From assembly GCA_031761405.1 (NCBI GenBank), contig JASEVX010000007.1, forward strand, positions 34,327,677 through 34,391,676: a DNA stretch of 64,000 bases. The letters are read 5' to 3'. The translations under genes and the position numbers were made by a program. This stretch comes from Serripes groenlandicus. Its lineage: Eukaryota; Mollusca; Bivalvia; Cardiida; Cardiidae. Each line of letters opens with the position of its first letter. Within the stretch, counting starts at the first letter, position 1. The notes under the pieces are model-generated. The model ran no database searches. It saw nothing but the letters and a program-made list of their open reading frames with translations, and was not told the origin of the DNA. Of the stretch, positions 1-10,375 are shown piece after piece.

Positions 1-160
1 GTTTGTAAGTAGTTGTACGCCGATTTCAGCCATTCTTAAGTTATCATCATGGATAGTTACCCCCGGTCCTTTTATCCTGTTACCAGTGAGACAGTCGTTA
101 TGCGAACTCCACAATCCTGGGCGCAAACGAGGGAAGTAATAGCTACCATTTTAAAAGCCT
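1..160 (-). repeat. SINE G fragment
   Basis: The stretch from about 55 to 160 (GGTCCTTTTATCCTGTTACC, later AGTAATAGCTACCATTTT) matches the middle of the minus-strand SINE G copies at 24.2 kb and 47.1 kb. The tRNA-like head and the tail are missing or too diverged to see. Confidence 0.4.
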
Positions 161-400
161 TACATAAAGATCTGTCCACGTAACCATGCTATCACCAAGC
201 AAACATATGGAAAACGGTTTTTGGACAGAAACAGTATTTACAAATTACAAAATTACAAAAATTAACAAGGTGTAAAAAAAGAATTATTTATAACATTTAT
301 TATTGAGTATGAATATAATAAAGATATACATGCTTTTATATTCATTTTTATCAAACAAACTATACTTTTCATGATATAAAACATCTTATACACATATTGG
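161..400. other. AT-rich sequence, nothing recognised
   Basis: No ORF of note, no terminal repeats and no match to the families in the window. Confidence 0.5.
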
Positions 401-575
401 CTGAAATTGCACCAGCCAATCTGTGTAACATTGGCATTGAAATTTCAGCCATTTCATGAAAAGCCTGAAATATTTAGCTATTTCATGAAATGACTGAGTG
501 AATTGGTCATTTCACGAAAAGGCTTATTGTTTTAGCCATTTCATGAAATGGCTGATTTCACTGATTGACTGTAAC
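400..575. repeat. Cluster of palindromic ATTTCATGAAAT motifs
   Basis: Four or five spaced variants of AGCCATTTCATGAAATGGCT occur here. The copy at 534-553 is a perfect 20-bp palindrome. The spacing is irregular, roughly 30 to 60 bases, so this is a degenerate tandem or foldback repeat and not a clean array. Confidence 0.55.
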
Positions 576-627
576 ATATATACACAGAGCTCCGGATAAG
601 GTTAGTATTTCAAATTTTAAAAAAACC

Positions 628-731
628 TTATGTCACACTCAAACCTTCTGTTTCGGGTACTCAAAAGAGTCGCCACAGTGAGACGATTCTTTTGAGTATC
701 CACAACATAGGGTTTGATCGAGTCATAAGAG
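628..731. repeat. Foldback element J
   Basis: The two halves are inverted copies. The left has CTTATGTCACACTCAAACC and GGGTACTCAAAAGAGTCG. The right half reads the complement, ending in GGGTTTGATCGAGTCATAAG. A half-copy with GGGTACTCAAAAAGAATCGTC-like sequence recurs at 22.3 kb, so this is a dispersed family. Confidence 0.55.
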
Positions 732-739
732 AAAAAAGG

Positions 740-990
740 TGAGAAAATGACAGTTTATTCCTACTTATTTAGTCCTCTATATAATAATGTGTACAAATTG
801 ATCGTTATTTATATAATTTTCAAAACCTCAAAGTGTGGGGTTTTCACATGCCGTGGCTAATATAATCAAAATGTATAAAGCATTTTCTTTGAAATGCAAA
901 CAACAAACTATAAAACCAACATTTGATCACGATGATAGGTTACAATCAATAGCGCATTTGTCCTTCGCTGTCTTCAAACGCGACCTAAGT
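740..990. other. No feature recognised
   Basis: AT-rich unique-looking sequence without ORF or repeat signature. Confidence 0.5.
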
Positions 991-1391
991 CAGTGTGTGT
1001 ATACCACGTGACTTTTGACGTCATATTTGCATGGTCAGGTAGCAATAATTACTATTGTTAAGAATGTAAAAACAATGGTAACTTTTCTATTTCCTCACCC
1101 TTTATAATGAGACACTTCGACGAACCTGTTCTTAAATTCCAGTTTTGATAATGCTCCGGCTGTCGGCGATATTAATAAATTTTGAGAAAAGGTTCATCGA
1201 AGTGTTTGAAGAAAAAACTCCTTTGAAAAACCGGAGATAGGGCTCTGTCAACGGTGTAGACTGCGCCATGTTTTATTAAAAATGATGAAGAAATAAAAAA
1301 GTAACCTTAGTTTTTACTTCTAAACCGAAGTAAAATATTTCTGTCCACCGTAGCATTTGTGACGTAAAAGTCACGTGGTATACGCACACTG
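991..1391. repeat. Foldback element K with about 33-bp inverted ends
   Basis: The left arm (991-1024, CAGTGTGTGTATACCACGTG then ACTTTTGACGTCAT) is the imperfect inverse of the right arm (1358-1391). An inner inverted pair, ACACTTCGACGAACC near 1112 and GGTTCATCGAAGTGT near 1191, makes a second stem. No ORF. The left arm holds TGACGTCA at 1016-1023, a perfect CRE/ATF site, which may be coincidence in a palindromic repeat. Confidence 0.55.
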
Positions 1392-1527
1392 TAAGTAATA
1401 CATTTGAAATAATTGTTTACTGTTTTCCAAGAAAATTACATGCTTGCACTGTATATAGAATCTGGACGTTATTAAACATACTCGACGTAATTTTAGTTCA
1501 TTGACTTTTCATTTCAGATAATAAGTT

Positions 1528-1871
1528 TTAATTCTTTCCAACATAGCGACGCTTTCTGACGCCTCTGCAGAAGACGATTTTAGAAAGCATCGTGGCAAAA
1601 CAATTGCTCATAATAAGCAATTTCTTCTTTTGCCCCATTTGTTCAACTTTATTCATTAACCCTTTCACTTAAACGACATTCTGCTGCAGCCGACTTTGAA
1701 CATGTTTTGTCAAAAAAATAGAAAAAATAGAAAATCTTTATAATTGAATGGATAACCTATGAATGAGGCGTCAGAAAGCGTCTATATGAGGGAAAGGGTT
1801 AATTTCAGAGTTTCTACATATTTGACCAAATGTTTTTAGCTGCAAATTTCTTGACTGTGGGAAAGAGTTAA
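1528..1871 (+). mobile_element. MITE A, outer copy split by a second MITE A
   Basis: This older copy starts TTAATTCTTTCC and ends GGGAAAGAGTTAA. Its left half (to 1659) has the GACGCTTTCTGACGCC arm and the central hairpin. Its right half (1799-1871) has the ATTTGACCAAATGT..GCTGCAAATTT arm. The two are separated by the inserted copy at 1656-1802. Conceptually removing the insert and one TTAA restores the normal family layout. Confidence 0.75.
1656..1802 (-). mobile_element. MITE A, internally deleted, nested in an older copy
   Basis: It starts TTAACCCTTTCAC and ends GAGGGAAAGGGTTAA. At 147 bp it has lost the central hairpin and much of one arm. The flanks are TTAA on both sides, inside the outer copy 1528-1871. 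Confidence 0.8.
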
Positions 1872-1988
1872 TTTGGTGCCGGAACTTCATTCAGAGATTA
1901 TATATAGGAACTCTGTTGTTTTATGTTATGAGTTGAATATCATTTTAATCTATTTTTATTTTATAACGTGATTTTCTTACGTTCTCGA

Positions 1989-2283
1989 GCCGAGCCCCGG
2001 TAGCTCCGTCGGTAGCGACGCGGGCTGTCAATCCAGGGGTTGTGAGTTCGATTCCCGGCTCGGCCAACTTTCCGACGATTGACAAAAGTCAATGCGACAT
2101 GCGTCATTCGTCTTCCACCAATGGGCTAAGTCTGTGTGCAAAAGCAGCCAGTTGCTTGGGAAGAGTTGTGTGGAGTACTGGTGTGAGAAAACCAGGAAAT
2201 GCATGAGTAGGTGAACTGGCCGCCCTGATATAACTGAGAAATTGTTAAAAACGGCGTTAAACCCCATTCAATCAATCAATCTA
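1989..2283 (+). mobile_element. SINE F, full-length tRNA-derived SINE
   Basis: The head is tRNA-like: the A-box region TAGCTCCGTCGGTAGCGACG is followed by the B-box region GTGAGTTCGATTCCC. The body runs through CAAAAGTCAATGCGACATG, CTTCCACCAATGGGC and CAGCCAGTTGC. The conserved 3 prime part is CTGATATAACTGAGAAATTG, and the tail is (ATCA)n. The 10-bp direct repeats ACGTTCTCGA at 1979-1988 and 2284-2293 flank it exactly, as expected of a target-site duplication. This is the best copy in the window. SINEs of this sort are transcribed by RNA polymerase III from the internal boxes and mobilised by a partner LINE. It is not a tRNA gene. Confidence 0.85.
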
Positions 2284-2293
2284 ACGTTCTCGA

Positions 2294-2730
2294 CCAGCGT
2301 ATATTGTAATACTAACATTGGTGTGAAGGAAATATGTTATAATTAAGTTTTTCTCACATATTTTTACCACTCAATGTAGGGGATCAAACCAAAAACCTCA
2401 AAAACCAATATCGTAACCACCCCGACCAATTGCAATTTGTCGTGTGCATATTAAAGGCAATAATTCTCTTTGATATTGGACGTGAATGTCATCCGTACAA
2501 TACACAACACGTGTTTGCGGTCACCGTAATCCAAACAGTTACCCGTAATGCACTGCAACAAACAACTTACTTCCGGTAATCTTTTGTATTGTGAAACGAC
2601 TTCATAATTGTCAATGGTTGAAATCCTTAGCCATGATAATATAGTGATACATCTAAAATCGTTCAAACACGCTCCTCATACGACTGTGCATATCATCTGT
2701 TTAAATAAAGTTTACCACAAGTGTTAACAT
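2294..2730. other. No feature recognised
   Basis: Only short ORFs without recognisable motifs. No repeats of the window families. Confidence 0.5.
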
Positions 2731-2873
2731 TCATTTCCCACGTGCGGACGCATTTGCAGCAGACGACTTTTGAAAACGTTGTGGCAACATAAAATAATAA
2801 ACAATACCGAGTTATTTCCCCTAGATAATTTAAGATACGTCTGCTATAGATTGGTTGTATATGGGATTATGTA
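2731..2873 (+). mobile_element. MITE A, decayed
   Basis: It keeps TTTCCCACGTGCGGACGC, TTTGCAGCAGACGACTTTTG and a right end TATATGGGATTATGTAA. The central hairpin is largely lost. Confidence 0.6.
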
Positions 2874-3105
2874 ACAGCCGATTTCATAATTATAACTTCA
2901 TTTATTTAATTTTTCGATATATTAGATATCTTCATCGGGAACTTTTTATGCTGCGTAGATTTGTTCCATTTTGGAAAGGGTTAAAATACCATATCCGGTA
3001 AAAACAGTTAAATCTGCACACCTGTAGTAGGTTAATACGGTCCTTTGGGTTTAATTTCTTTGTTAAGGTTATATTGAACATAAAAGGATGGTGAGAAGTT
3101 TTCCT

Positions 3106-3329
3106 TTAACCCTTTCCCTCATATAGAGGCTTTCTGACGCATCTGCAGACGGCTTTTTGAAAACATAGTGACAAAAGAAGAGATTGCACAAAACGTGCAA
3201 TTTCTCCTTTTGTCACAATGTTTTCCACTTTTTGTCATAGGTTATCCAATAAATTATGGAGATTTATGTTTTTACAAAATATGTTCAAAGTCGTCTGCTG
3301 TGGACTTGTCGTATGAGGGAAAGGGTTAA
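3106..3329 (+). mobile_element. MITE A, near-intact
   Basis: A 224-bp copy with TTAA at both ends, TTAACCCTTTCCCTCATATA and TATGAGGGAAAGGGTTAA. The order is: GACGC arm, ACATAGTGACAAAAG, hairpin TTGCACAAAACGTGCAA, GTTATCC..AATTATGGAGA spacer, and right arm TTCAAAGTCGTCTGCTG. It belongs to the CCCTCATATAG subgroup, whose members are very similar to one another, which suggests recent movement. It encodes no protein. The short ORFs across it (for example 3256-3447) are incidental. Confidence 0.88.
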
Positions 3330-3479
3330 AGTAGTCACATCTTTTATCATAATCGTCTTTGCCTTGTCTTGCATAACAGTTTTATGTTCGATTACTTTAC
3401 CGCGAAAGATGTTTGGTATTTGTTTTGTAAAAGTCTGTCTACTTTGATCGGGATTTTCTTTTCCATTCTTTTCGATTTG

Positions 3480-3531
3480 AGTCGTCTGCTGCAGATGTGC
3501 CAAAATGCGTCTTTATGCGGGAAAGGGTTAA
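3480..3531 (-). mobile_element. MITE A, end fragment
   Basis: Only one arm survives: GTCGTCTGCTGCAGATG...ATGCGTC...GCGGGAAAGGGTTAA. Confidence 0.65.
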
Positions 3532-3577
3532 TTGACTGGTTATTAAAATGAATTACTAGAATATAATCTTGATACAT

Positions 3578-3750
3578 GGACCTAGTTGCCTTCTTTTCAA
3601 CTTTGATTGGCTGCCCTCGTCAATTAATAAAACCCGCTATTTTAGAATCCCCCAGGGATACATGTGCCTCTAGAAGCCTACTTTTCAAATTTGATTGGCT
3701 GCCCTCGTCAATTAATAAAATCCGCTATTTTTAAATCCACCAGGGAACGT
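3578..3750 (+). repeat. Two-copy tandem duplication, 88-bp period
   Basis: TTTGATTGGCTGCCCTCGTC followed by AATTAATAAAA and a CCAGGGA motif appears at 3602 and again at 3690, with about 90 percent identity by eye. Confidence 0.75.
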
Positions 3751-3829
3751 ATGGAGAAATTAGGACAAATAATGAGGGACAATGATGAAGAAGGGACAAT
3801 ATCGAAGATGAATTATCTTTTGATTTACT

Positions 3830-3990
3830 GATATAAGTTTGAATGGTATTTTGCGGCGCTTTCAACAATTTTTCAGGTATATGACGGCGATTCTTGGTAA
3901 CTTATCAGTACTTCTGAAACATTTAACCTGACACCCGCGACCTCCCAAAGGGGTCTTGGACGCCCTACCACTACACCACGGAGGCGAACT
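3830..3990 (-). mobile_element. SINE G, 5 prime part
   Basis: Read on the minus strand: GCCTCCGTGGTGTAGTGGTA (A-box-like), GGTCGCGGGTGTCA (B-box-like), then a body that ends in AAATTGTTGAAAGCGCCGC. The head corresponds to the copy at 60.4 kb, with a shortened middle. Confidence 0.6.
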
Positions 3991-4035
3991 GGGGATATTG
4001 AATACAACCCTTTTACCGTAATCAACGCATCTGAT

Positions 4036-4115
4036 TATGTATTGATTGATTGATTGATTTATGGGGGGGGGGGGGGGGGGGGGGGGGGGGCTTAACGCCG
4101 TTTACCAGATTCAAG
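4036..4115 (-). repeat. SINE tail with (TTGA)n and a poly-G run
   Basis: TTGATTGATTGATTG leads into about 28 consecutive G (about 4063-4090) and then CTTAACGCCGTTTACCA, the inverted 3 prime end of SINE F or G. The exact G count is likely unreliable in the assembly. Confidence 0.7.
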
Positions 4116-4508
4116 ATGCTTGCAAAACTAGAAAGCAGGGAACAGGGACAAATCAGACGGAACGAATATGTATTGCACTATTCAGTATGCCGATTTGATT
4201 ACAACTTGTCGCAAGATTGATTGTAGATGGAGAGTGGTGGCTCTGATAAAGCAGTTGTTATGCGCAGGCTCATCTGGTTTTTCACTGTTTGCAATTATAA
4301 TATGAATAACTTTTGACTCTTTCACTCTTGCGGGAGTATACAATATTAACAACAAAAATCAAAAGTAGGCCGTAGTCCTAAATGCAGTTTGTTTTGCAGA
4401 GAACTAGGTGTAATTCACCACAACTTTATCTTTCACTCCCTGCCGTAACGGATGATGATCGAACGATACAAACCGCATCTGGCGAAAAGTGGCCTGGTGT
4501 GGTCTCTC
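4116..4508. other. No feature recognised
   Basis: The ORF at 4382-4609 runs into MITE A and has no domain-like content. Confidence 0.5.
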
Positions 4509-4738
4509 TTAACCCTTCCCCTCGTACGGCAATTCTGCAGCAGACGACTTTGAACATATTTTGTCAAGAAATAGAAAATCTATATAACTGTTTGATAACC
4601 TATGACTAAAAGAGGAAAACATTGTGGCAAAAGGAGAAATTGCACGTTTTGTGCAATTTCTTCTTTTGTCACTATGTTTTCAAAACGCCGTCTGCTGCAG
4701 AGGCGTCAGAAAAGCGTCTATATGAGGGAAAGGGTTAA
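4509..4738 (-). mobile_element. MITE A, near-intact
   Basis: 230 bp with TTAA at each end. The left arm reads CGTACGGCAATTCTGCAGCAGACGAC across 4524-4549, and the right arm reads GAGGCGTCAGAAAAGCGTCT. The hairpin ATTGCACGTTTTGTGCAAT is intact. Confidence 0.88.
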
Positions 4739-4880
4739 ACACCACAAGTAGGCTCGACATTTCCGTAAAAGGTCGGTATTTATATATAAAAAAGAACAAC
4801 AACAGAAAAAACAATAATTAGGATCGGCGATTTCCGTCGAAGCCGATATTGTTCGTGGACTTGTCGGCTATTTCCGCTGG

Positions 4881-5390
4881 CCGATAAACATAAGGGATTT
4901 GACAATTCTGACAATTGTATATTTTACCATCAATAATTTAGAAATTCAGTCACTGAATAGTCATTAAAATATTTTCGTAAAAGGAAAGTATTAAATGAAC
5001 CCGACATACCAAAAACAGAGTGTTTGCACGTGCGAGTTGTAAGGACTCGGTGAGTCAGTGAAAGCAACGGTGTCACCATAGCTTTAACTGCCCGCCGATA
5101 CTTGCACGAGATTTAAACGCGACTAAAATCTAGAAGTGTAGCTCCTCTGGTTTCAATACCACAACCCTTCTTAAGTTCGGACATCCCTTCAAGTTCGGCG
5201 AAATACCGATCTATATTCCATGTTCTGATACTAAAATCGCCGAACTTGAAGGGATGACTGAATTTCTAAATTATTGATGGTAAAATATACAATCCTTATT
5301 ACATTCACAATATAAATATTATTTTCTACAACTGTGTTTAAAATGTCAGTGTCTTTTTGTCAGAATTGTCAAATCCCTTATGTTTATCGG
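4881..5390. repeat. Foldback element L, about 510 bp
   Basis: The left arm 4881-4957 (CCGATAAACATAAGGGATTT, then ACAATTCTGACAATTG, then TATTTTACCATCAATAATTT) recurs inverted at 5258-5390. The right arm is interrupted by about 50 extra bases. The interior holds a perfect 20-bp inverted pair: CATCCCTTCAAGTTCGGCGA at 5182-5201 with its complement at 5237-5256. No ORF, so it is a non-autonomous foldback DNA element of unknown superfamily. Confidence 0.75.
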
Positions 5391-5441
5391 TGCGCTTTTG
5401 GTTGAGTGTTTATATCGTGAATATCTTAAAGAGGTAAATGG

Positions 5442-5674
5442 TTTAACCTCACTTTCCTTCATACAGACGCATTTTGACGCTTCTGCAGCAGACGACTAAT
5501 GAAAACATTGTGGAAAAAGGAGAAATTGCTCATAATGTGCTATTTTTCCCTTTGCCACAATGTTTTCAACTCTATTCAATAATTACACTTTCATTAAGAG
5601 ATATTCAAAATTTTTAACTAGATCTTTTCAAAATCGTTTGCTTAGTGTTTTGTTTGTATGTTGGAAAGGGTTAA
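5442..5674 (+). mobile_element. MITE A, moderately diverged
   Basis: 233 bp. Ends TTAACCTCACTTTCC and GGAAAGGGTTAA. The central hairpin is TTGCTCATAATGTGC. Confidence 0.78.
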
Positions 5675-5958
5675 GATATAGAATAGAAACGACTGATCAC
5701 CTGTGTAAGGATAGCTTCGTTTAATCTTTTCTTTTGATGTTTTTGATGTTTTTCGGATTGTCCTTCCTCAAAAATAGGTTTATTAAAAAAATAGAATTAA
5801 GCATAAAACCGAAAAACATCTTTCGAGTAAATCCCATATGTTATTACTTGATCCGATACAGTCGAGTTCTCTCGCCCTTACTACCTGATACCTTTTGAAA
5901 ACATTGTGCAATAAATGAGATGTTTATCAAAGTGAACATTGTTTCCTCTTATAATGTG

Positions 5959-6189
5959 TTAACCCTTTCCCTCATACGACAATTCTGCAGCAGACGACTT
6001 TGAACGTATTTTGTCAAAACATAGAAAAATCTCCATAATTAAATAGATAACCTATGACAAAAAGTGGAAAACATTGTGGCAAAAGGAGAAATTGTACGTT
6101 TTGTGCAATTTCTTCTTTTGTCACTATGTTTTCAAAACGCCGTCTGCTGCAGAGGCGTCAGAAAGCGTCTATATGAGGGAAAGGGTTAA
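5959..6189 (-). mobile_element. MITE A, near-intact
   Basis: 231 bp, TTAA both sides, almost the same sequence as the copy at 4509-4738. The pair shows recent spread and not simple decay. Confidence 0.9.
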
Positions 6190-6410
6190 TTAAACGGATA
6201 TAGTATTATTTCCTCTTTCTTACAATGTTTCAAATTTTGGTCATAATTTTTCAATTTCATCTCTTGAGATCTTACAATGCTCCATGATGTATGTTCAAAG
6301 CAGACGACAGGTGCACGGTTAAAGGGTAAGTGCAAGACACATCCCTTTTCTCTATAAGCGCAAGAATGGGACACGGCCAGTATTCATCAATCAACGTAAT
6401 TACCATTAGT

Positions 6411-6657
6411 TTAAATAACAAATTCCCAAGTGCAGACGTATCTATAGCAAACGAAATTAAAAAAACCATTGTGGCAAGAGAAGAAATTGCTAATAATGAG
6501 CAATTCCACCATTTACCACAAAGTTTTCATTCATGATAAATAATTATACTTTCATGCAAAGACTTAATAAGGTTTTTGTTTCATGTAAAGTGATTTTCAC
6601 TATATTTTCTTTTCAAATTCGACTGCTGCAGATTTGTCGTATGTGGAAAACGATTAA
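6411..6657 (+). mobile_element. MITE A, old copy
   Basis: Starts TTAAATAACAAATTCCC and ends GTGGAAAACGATTAA. The hairpin AAATTGCTAATAATGAGCAATT and the arm CGACTGCTGCAGATTTG remain. Confidence 0.65.
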
Positions 6658-6838
6658 GTTAATCTAAAATGCGAATTCTAAATACTTATTATTATATTTA
6701 TAACTTTTAAAGACTGCTTTAGTCGCACCAAAGAGTGTTTTAACATCCCGAAGAATGAACCTACTCTCATGGGATTCGAACTCAGATGAACCGTTTTATC
6801 ACGAGATCGTCGATGAACCTCAGAACCATTTAAATTAT

Positions 6839-7043
6839 TTAATCTTCTCCCAACATACAACACATGCACACAGAAGACGATTTTGAAAACAACTAAAACA
6901 CACTATCATGTGACATATATCTTTTAATGGAATAATACTGATCGAATAGAATTGTAACAAAACAAAAGTAGATATTGGTCATTTAGAGAAGCCGTCTGCT
7001 TTAGTAACGTCAAACTGCGTCTACATTTGTGGGAAAGGATTAA
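6839..7043 (-). mobile_element. MITE A, old copy
   Basis: TTAATCTTCTCCCAACATAC at left and TGTGGGAAAGGATTAA at right. The interior is strongly diverged. Confidence 0.6.
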
Positions 7044-7199
7044 ATACCACTGTGGTATATGTATCTAAAATCTTGGATACGACTTGATTGCAAACTTGAT
7101 AGCATTTTTCTTTTTCTCAAAATGTTTTCTGTTAAAGAGCTGTCTGAAGACTTCTGTTCGGATAAACTACTGGTATAATCTAGTGACCGGACGCTGCTG

Positions 7200-7397
7200 C
7201 ATTTTGAAAACCCTGGTTTAGGGGCAATTTTGACCCCTTTGTAAACAATGCAAATTTAGGAGCCATTGCTCGTCACTAAATTTACATTGTTTACCAAGAA
7301 AAAAGATTTAACGCTTATAAAGATTTCATGGCGAGGTGATTAACCTTGGTAAAAAAAATACAAATTTTAGTTACAACCGTTTCACGCCAAGCCCTCG
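7200..7397 (+). mobile_element. MITE D, left-truncated
   Basis: It contains TTTGAAAACCCTGGTTTAGG, GACCCCTTTGTAAACAATGC, the hairpin region CCATTGCTCGT and the right terminal repeat TTAGTTACAACCGTTTCACG followed by CCAAGCCCTCG. The left end is missing relative to the copies at 46.8 and 51.2 kb. Confidence 0.75.
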
Positions 7398-7407
7398 CAT
7401 TACCCTT

Positions 7408-7914
7408 CTGTATTTAACCACACCAACAGACAGATCAAAGAATCAAGGGATATTATATGTTTTATGTAGTTTGTAAAATTTCACGGTAATAAATTTGTAA
7501 CATCATAAAGGTGAATTAATCCCTCAATAATATAAATCCACCACCCTAATTTCACTCTTTTCACCGGCTTCCCGTTGCTCTCAGATTTCCACAGTAGACG
7601 GCCTTTTTTTACAAGACATATTTTGAGAGAAACTAACTGCACGCATTGAGAATTGGCTCCTTTTTCTTCATATTTTTTTTTGAAATAAATACAAGAACCA
7701 AAAGTTTAATAGAAACATAAACCTTTACGTTTTAGTTTGAATTTCGAATATATCAGTCGAACAGTTTTTTCTCCCCACCCAAATTAAAGCAACTACAACA
7801 TCAACACTACATAGCTTATATATATTTATCAATGTCAAATGCAATAACAGTATGTATGCTCAGAAAATGAAGATATTAAACGAAGACATATACATGTATA
7901 AACTAATTGTTCGT
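7408..7914. other. No feature recognised
   Basis: AT-rich, no ORF or terminal repeats. Confidence 0.5.
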
Positions 7915-8143
7915 GTTCCCTTTCCCTCATATAGACGCTTTCTGACGCCTCTGCAGCAGACGGCTTTTTGAAAACATAGTGACAAAAGAAGAAATTCCAC
8001 AAAACGTGCAATTTCCCCTTTTGTCACAATGTTTTCCACTTTTTGTCATAGGTTATCCATTCAATTAAGGAGATTTTCTATTTGTTGACGAAATACGTTC
8101 AAAGTCGTCTGCTGCAGAATTGCCGTATGAGGGAAAGGGTTAA
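7915..8143 (+). mobile_element. MITE A, near-intact, left TTAA lost
   Basis: The right end is perfect (GAGGGAAAGGGTTAA). The left flank reads GTTCCCTTTCCCTC, so the expected TTAA has changed or been lost. The interior is almost identical to the copy at 3106. Confidence 0.85.
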
Positions 8144-8149
8144 GTATTG

Positions 8150-8595
8150 TTTTATCAAAAGTCGTCTGAATTTAACATGAGAAAGTTCATCTGCAATTGG
8201 GAAGGGGTAGAAAGCCACTTCAAAAACGTAGCGTCAATCATCCTTGACATTTATTGTTCTTTTTGTTTTCTTTCATGTAAAAGTATTACCCGTTCTCATA
8301 GCGATTGAATTATGAAAATTTCATTTGCAACATAGGATGAAAACATAGTAGAAAGCTTTCAAGTTGTCTTGTCTGGCTACGACCACATAAAGCCATTGTT
8401 TTTGTTTGATCTGTTACTAAATGTGTGGATAATAATAAAAACCCTTTCCTATAACTCTACATCTACCAATGATTGATATTAACAATACTATTTCAAACAC
8501 TAGCAGAAAGGTTCACCATGGCATGGCAAAGGTAAATTTACGTCTCATAAAATAATAAAGTATTACACTTATGTGACAGAGATGAACCTCCAAGA
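8150..8595. other. No feature recognised
   Basis: Short MITE-like words (GTCGTCTG at 8160) but no element that can be bounded. Confidence 0.45.
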
Positions 8596-8988
8596 GATCC
8601 CAATATTATGAACACTGCAATGTATCGATCCAGATCAGCCTGCGCAGTCCGCGCAAGCTAATCAGGGCCGACACATTCCGTCTCAGGGGGATAGAGTTAT
8701 AGAATAATGATTCCTGAGACTTTACGCAGAGTCCACAATGCAGCTGCGGCGATAAACATCTGCGTAATGTATCGACCAGATCAGCCTGCGCTGTCCGCGC
8801 AGACTGATCCGGCCGACACATTCCGTCTTAGGGGGATAGATGTATAGAGTAGTTATTCCTGAAACAGAAAAGTCACAGAAGGCGAAAAGTGTTTATCCGG
8901 ATTAGCCTGCGCGGTATGCTTAGCCTGATCCGAGTCGATACTAACGCAGAGTCCATAATGTTGGTTTTCTCGCGGGACGGCTCACATT
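8596..8988. mobile_element. Element C, compound copy
   Basis: Two partial C units are joined. A GCGCAGTCCGCGCAAGCTAA half comes first. After ACAATGCAGCTGCGGCGATA there is a second unit with GATCAGCCTGCGCTGTCCGC, and it ends at GGTTTTCTCGCGGGACGGCT. GCTGCGGCGATA belongs to the long-form C elements, so the copy is a chimera of the short and long forms. Confidence 0.7.
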
Positions 8989-9104
8989 TATCGATCTATC
9001 ACACTAATTCAGCATCAGTCAACTCCTTTATTGCTATATAGGCAACACAAATTGTCACAGGCTACAAGGTGTGAACTTTAAAACAAGGCAAAAGTTATTG
9101 CGGT

Positions 9105-9300
9105 CAACATTACGCTTTCCCACATAAAACGAAACTGCAGCAGACGACTTTGGTAACATCCGGGCAAAAATATGGAAAACGTCTTTGAATGAAAAGAGTT
9201 GAAAACACGATGGCATTATGAGGAATTTATTATTTTGCCACAATGTTGTAAAAAGTCGTCAGCTGCAGAGACTTCATAAAGCGTCTACATGTAGGAATGC
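9105..9300 (-). mobile_element. MITE A, decayed
   Basis: CTTTCCCACATAAAACG, CTGCAGCAGACGACTTTGG and AAAAGTCGTCAGCTGCAGAG persist. The terminal TTAA sites are not visible. Confidence 0.65.
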
Positions 9301-9799
9301 TTCTTCAACAATACGTGTCGCTGTGCATTGAGGTACAACTGGTTACCGGATGTGTCCACGTGCTTGTGTGTGGCAAAGCAATGGTTGAGCTCCAATCTTG
9401 CGTGACATAAACGGTATTGAATCTGCACTTCGTCACGTACGTCACAAGTGCGTGCACACGTGGTGCCACCTATATACAGGAAGTAAGGAGTGGAAACAAT
9501 TATGGGAAAATTGAATGTCTCAATTAGAAAGGTGGTACTGTTTAATTCGCCGTGCTTCGCGGTCTCTTTTTATCGTTCTTTAAACGAACTTTCATTGCAG
9601 TTTTCATTCATGTTTTGACTTTTCCTATCAGTTTATCTTCAATCCTATCTTTGATTATCATTTTAAAGTTATCCTTCTACTGTTTGATTGATTTGGTTAT
9701 TGACAGATTGATCGATCCTCCACACGCTCTTCGCATTTGCTTGATTGACAGGTTAACTGATTGATTGAATGATTGATTGATTATCCATGACCCTAGTTC
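9301..9799. other. No gene recognised
   Basis: The plus-strand ORF at 9552-9764 is hydrophobic at first and then reads the TTGATTGAT low-complexity run. I do not regard it as a gene. GATTGATT repeats at 9690-9780 resemble a SINE tail. Confidence 0.45.
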
Positions 9800-9965
9800 T
9801 TAACCCTTTCCCACATACAACATATCTGCTGCAGACGACTTTGTAAACATTTTGACAAAAATAAGTAATAGCTCGTTAATAGCAAATTTTCTTTTTTTCA
9901 TAATATTTCAATAAGTCGTCTGCTGCAGATGTGTCAATGTAAGTTTACTCGTATACATCATTACG
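9800..9965 (-). mobile_element. MITE A, shortened
   Basis: Perfect left end TTAACCCTTTCCCACATAC. The arms CTGCTGCAGACGACTTTG and AAGTCGTCTGCTGCAGATG are present. The right terminus is eroded. Confidence 0.7.
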
Positions 9966-10069
9966 TTTGACTTTCAATAGTTGTCTGCTTTTAAAACATT
10001 TAAGGGAAATTCGCAACTTCTAGAACAATAGAAGCTATATTTAAAAATACACCACAATGCATAAAAGAC

Positions 10070-10168
10070 CTTGTTCATTATCTTCAATTTCTCCATTTTT
10101 GTCAATGCTTTTCAGTAGTCATCATCTTGGAAATCATTCAATTTCATCAGACTCAGAGAAAGGGTTAA
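10070..10168 (+). mobile_element. MITE A, right-end fragment
   Basis: CAATTTCTCCATTTTTGTCAA leads to an end GAGAAAGGGTTAA at 10156-10168. Confidence 0.45.
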
Positions 10169-10375
10169 CATCGACATTTTCAACCTTAACTCAGACCACA
10201 CACCATACATAGCCCTTTAATTGTTTATCGAATATGAACAGTGTAGGTGCGTTCCCTTTGAAAATATCTGAGAAAAATGGAACACCTGGAAAACCGGCTT
10301 AATCTGATCAGTGAATCTCCAGATCACCAACAAAACAACGAACTGTCTGGAACACCCGGAGAGGTGGTTAGGATT

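Noticed and set aside
1016..1023. TGACGTCA as a functional promoter element
   Set aside because: It lies in the arm of a dispersed foldback, is not preserved in the other arm, and no gene is seen nearby.
1989..2070. A tRNA gene at the SINE F head
   Set aside because: A and B boxes are present, but the rest does not fold as a tRNA. The same head recurs with a constant SINE body, an (ATCA)n tail and flanking duplications.
9552..9764. Hydrophobic 70-codon ORF as a membrane protein
   Set aside because: The second half is GATTGATT low-complexity sequence and there is no homology I recognise.
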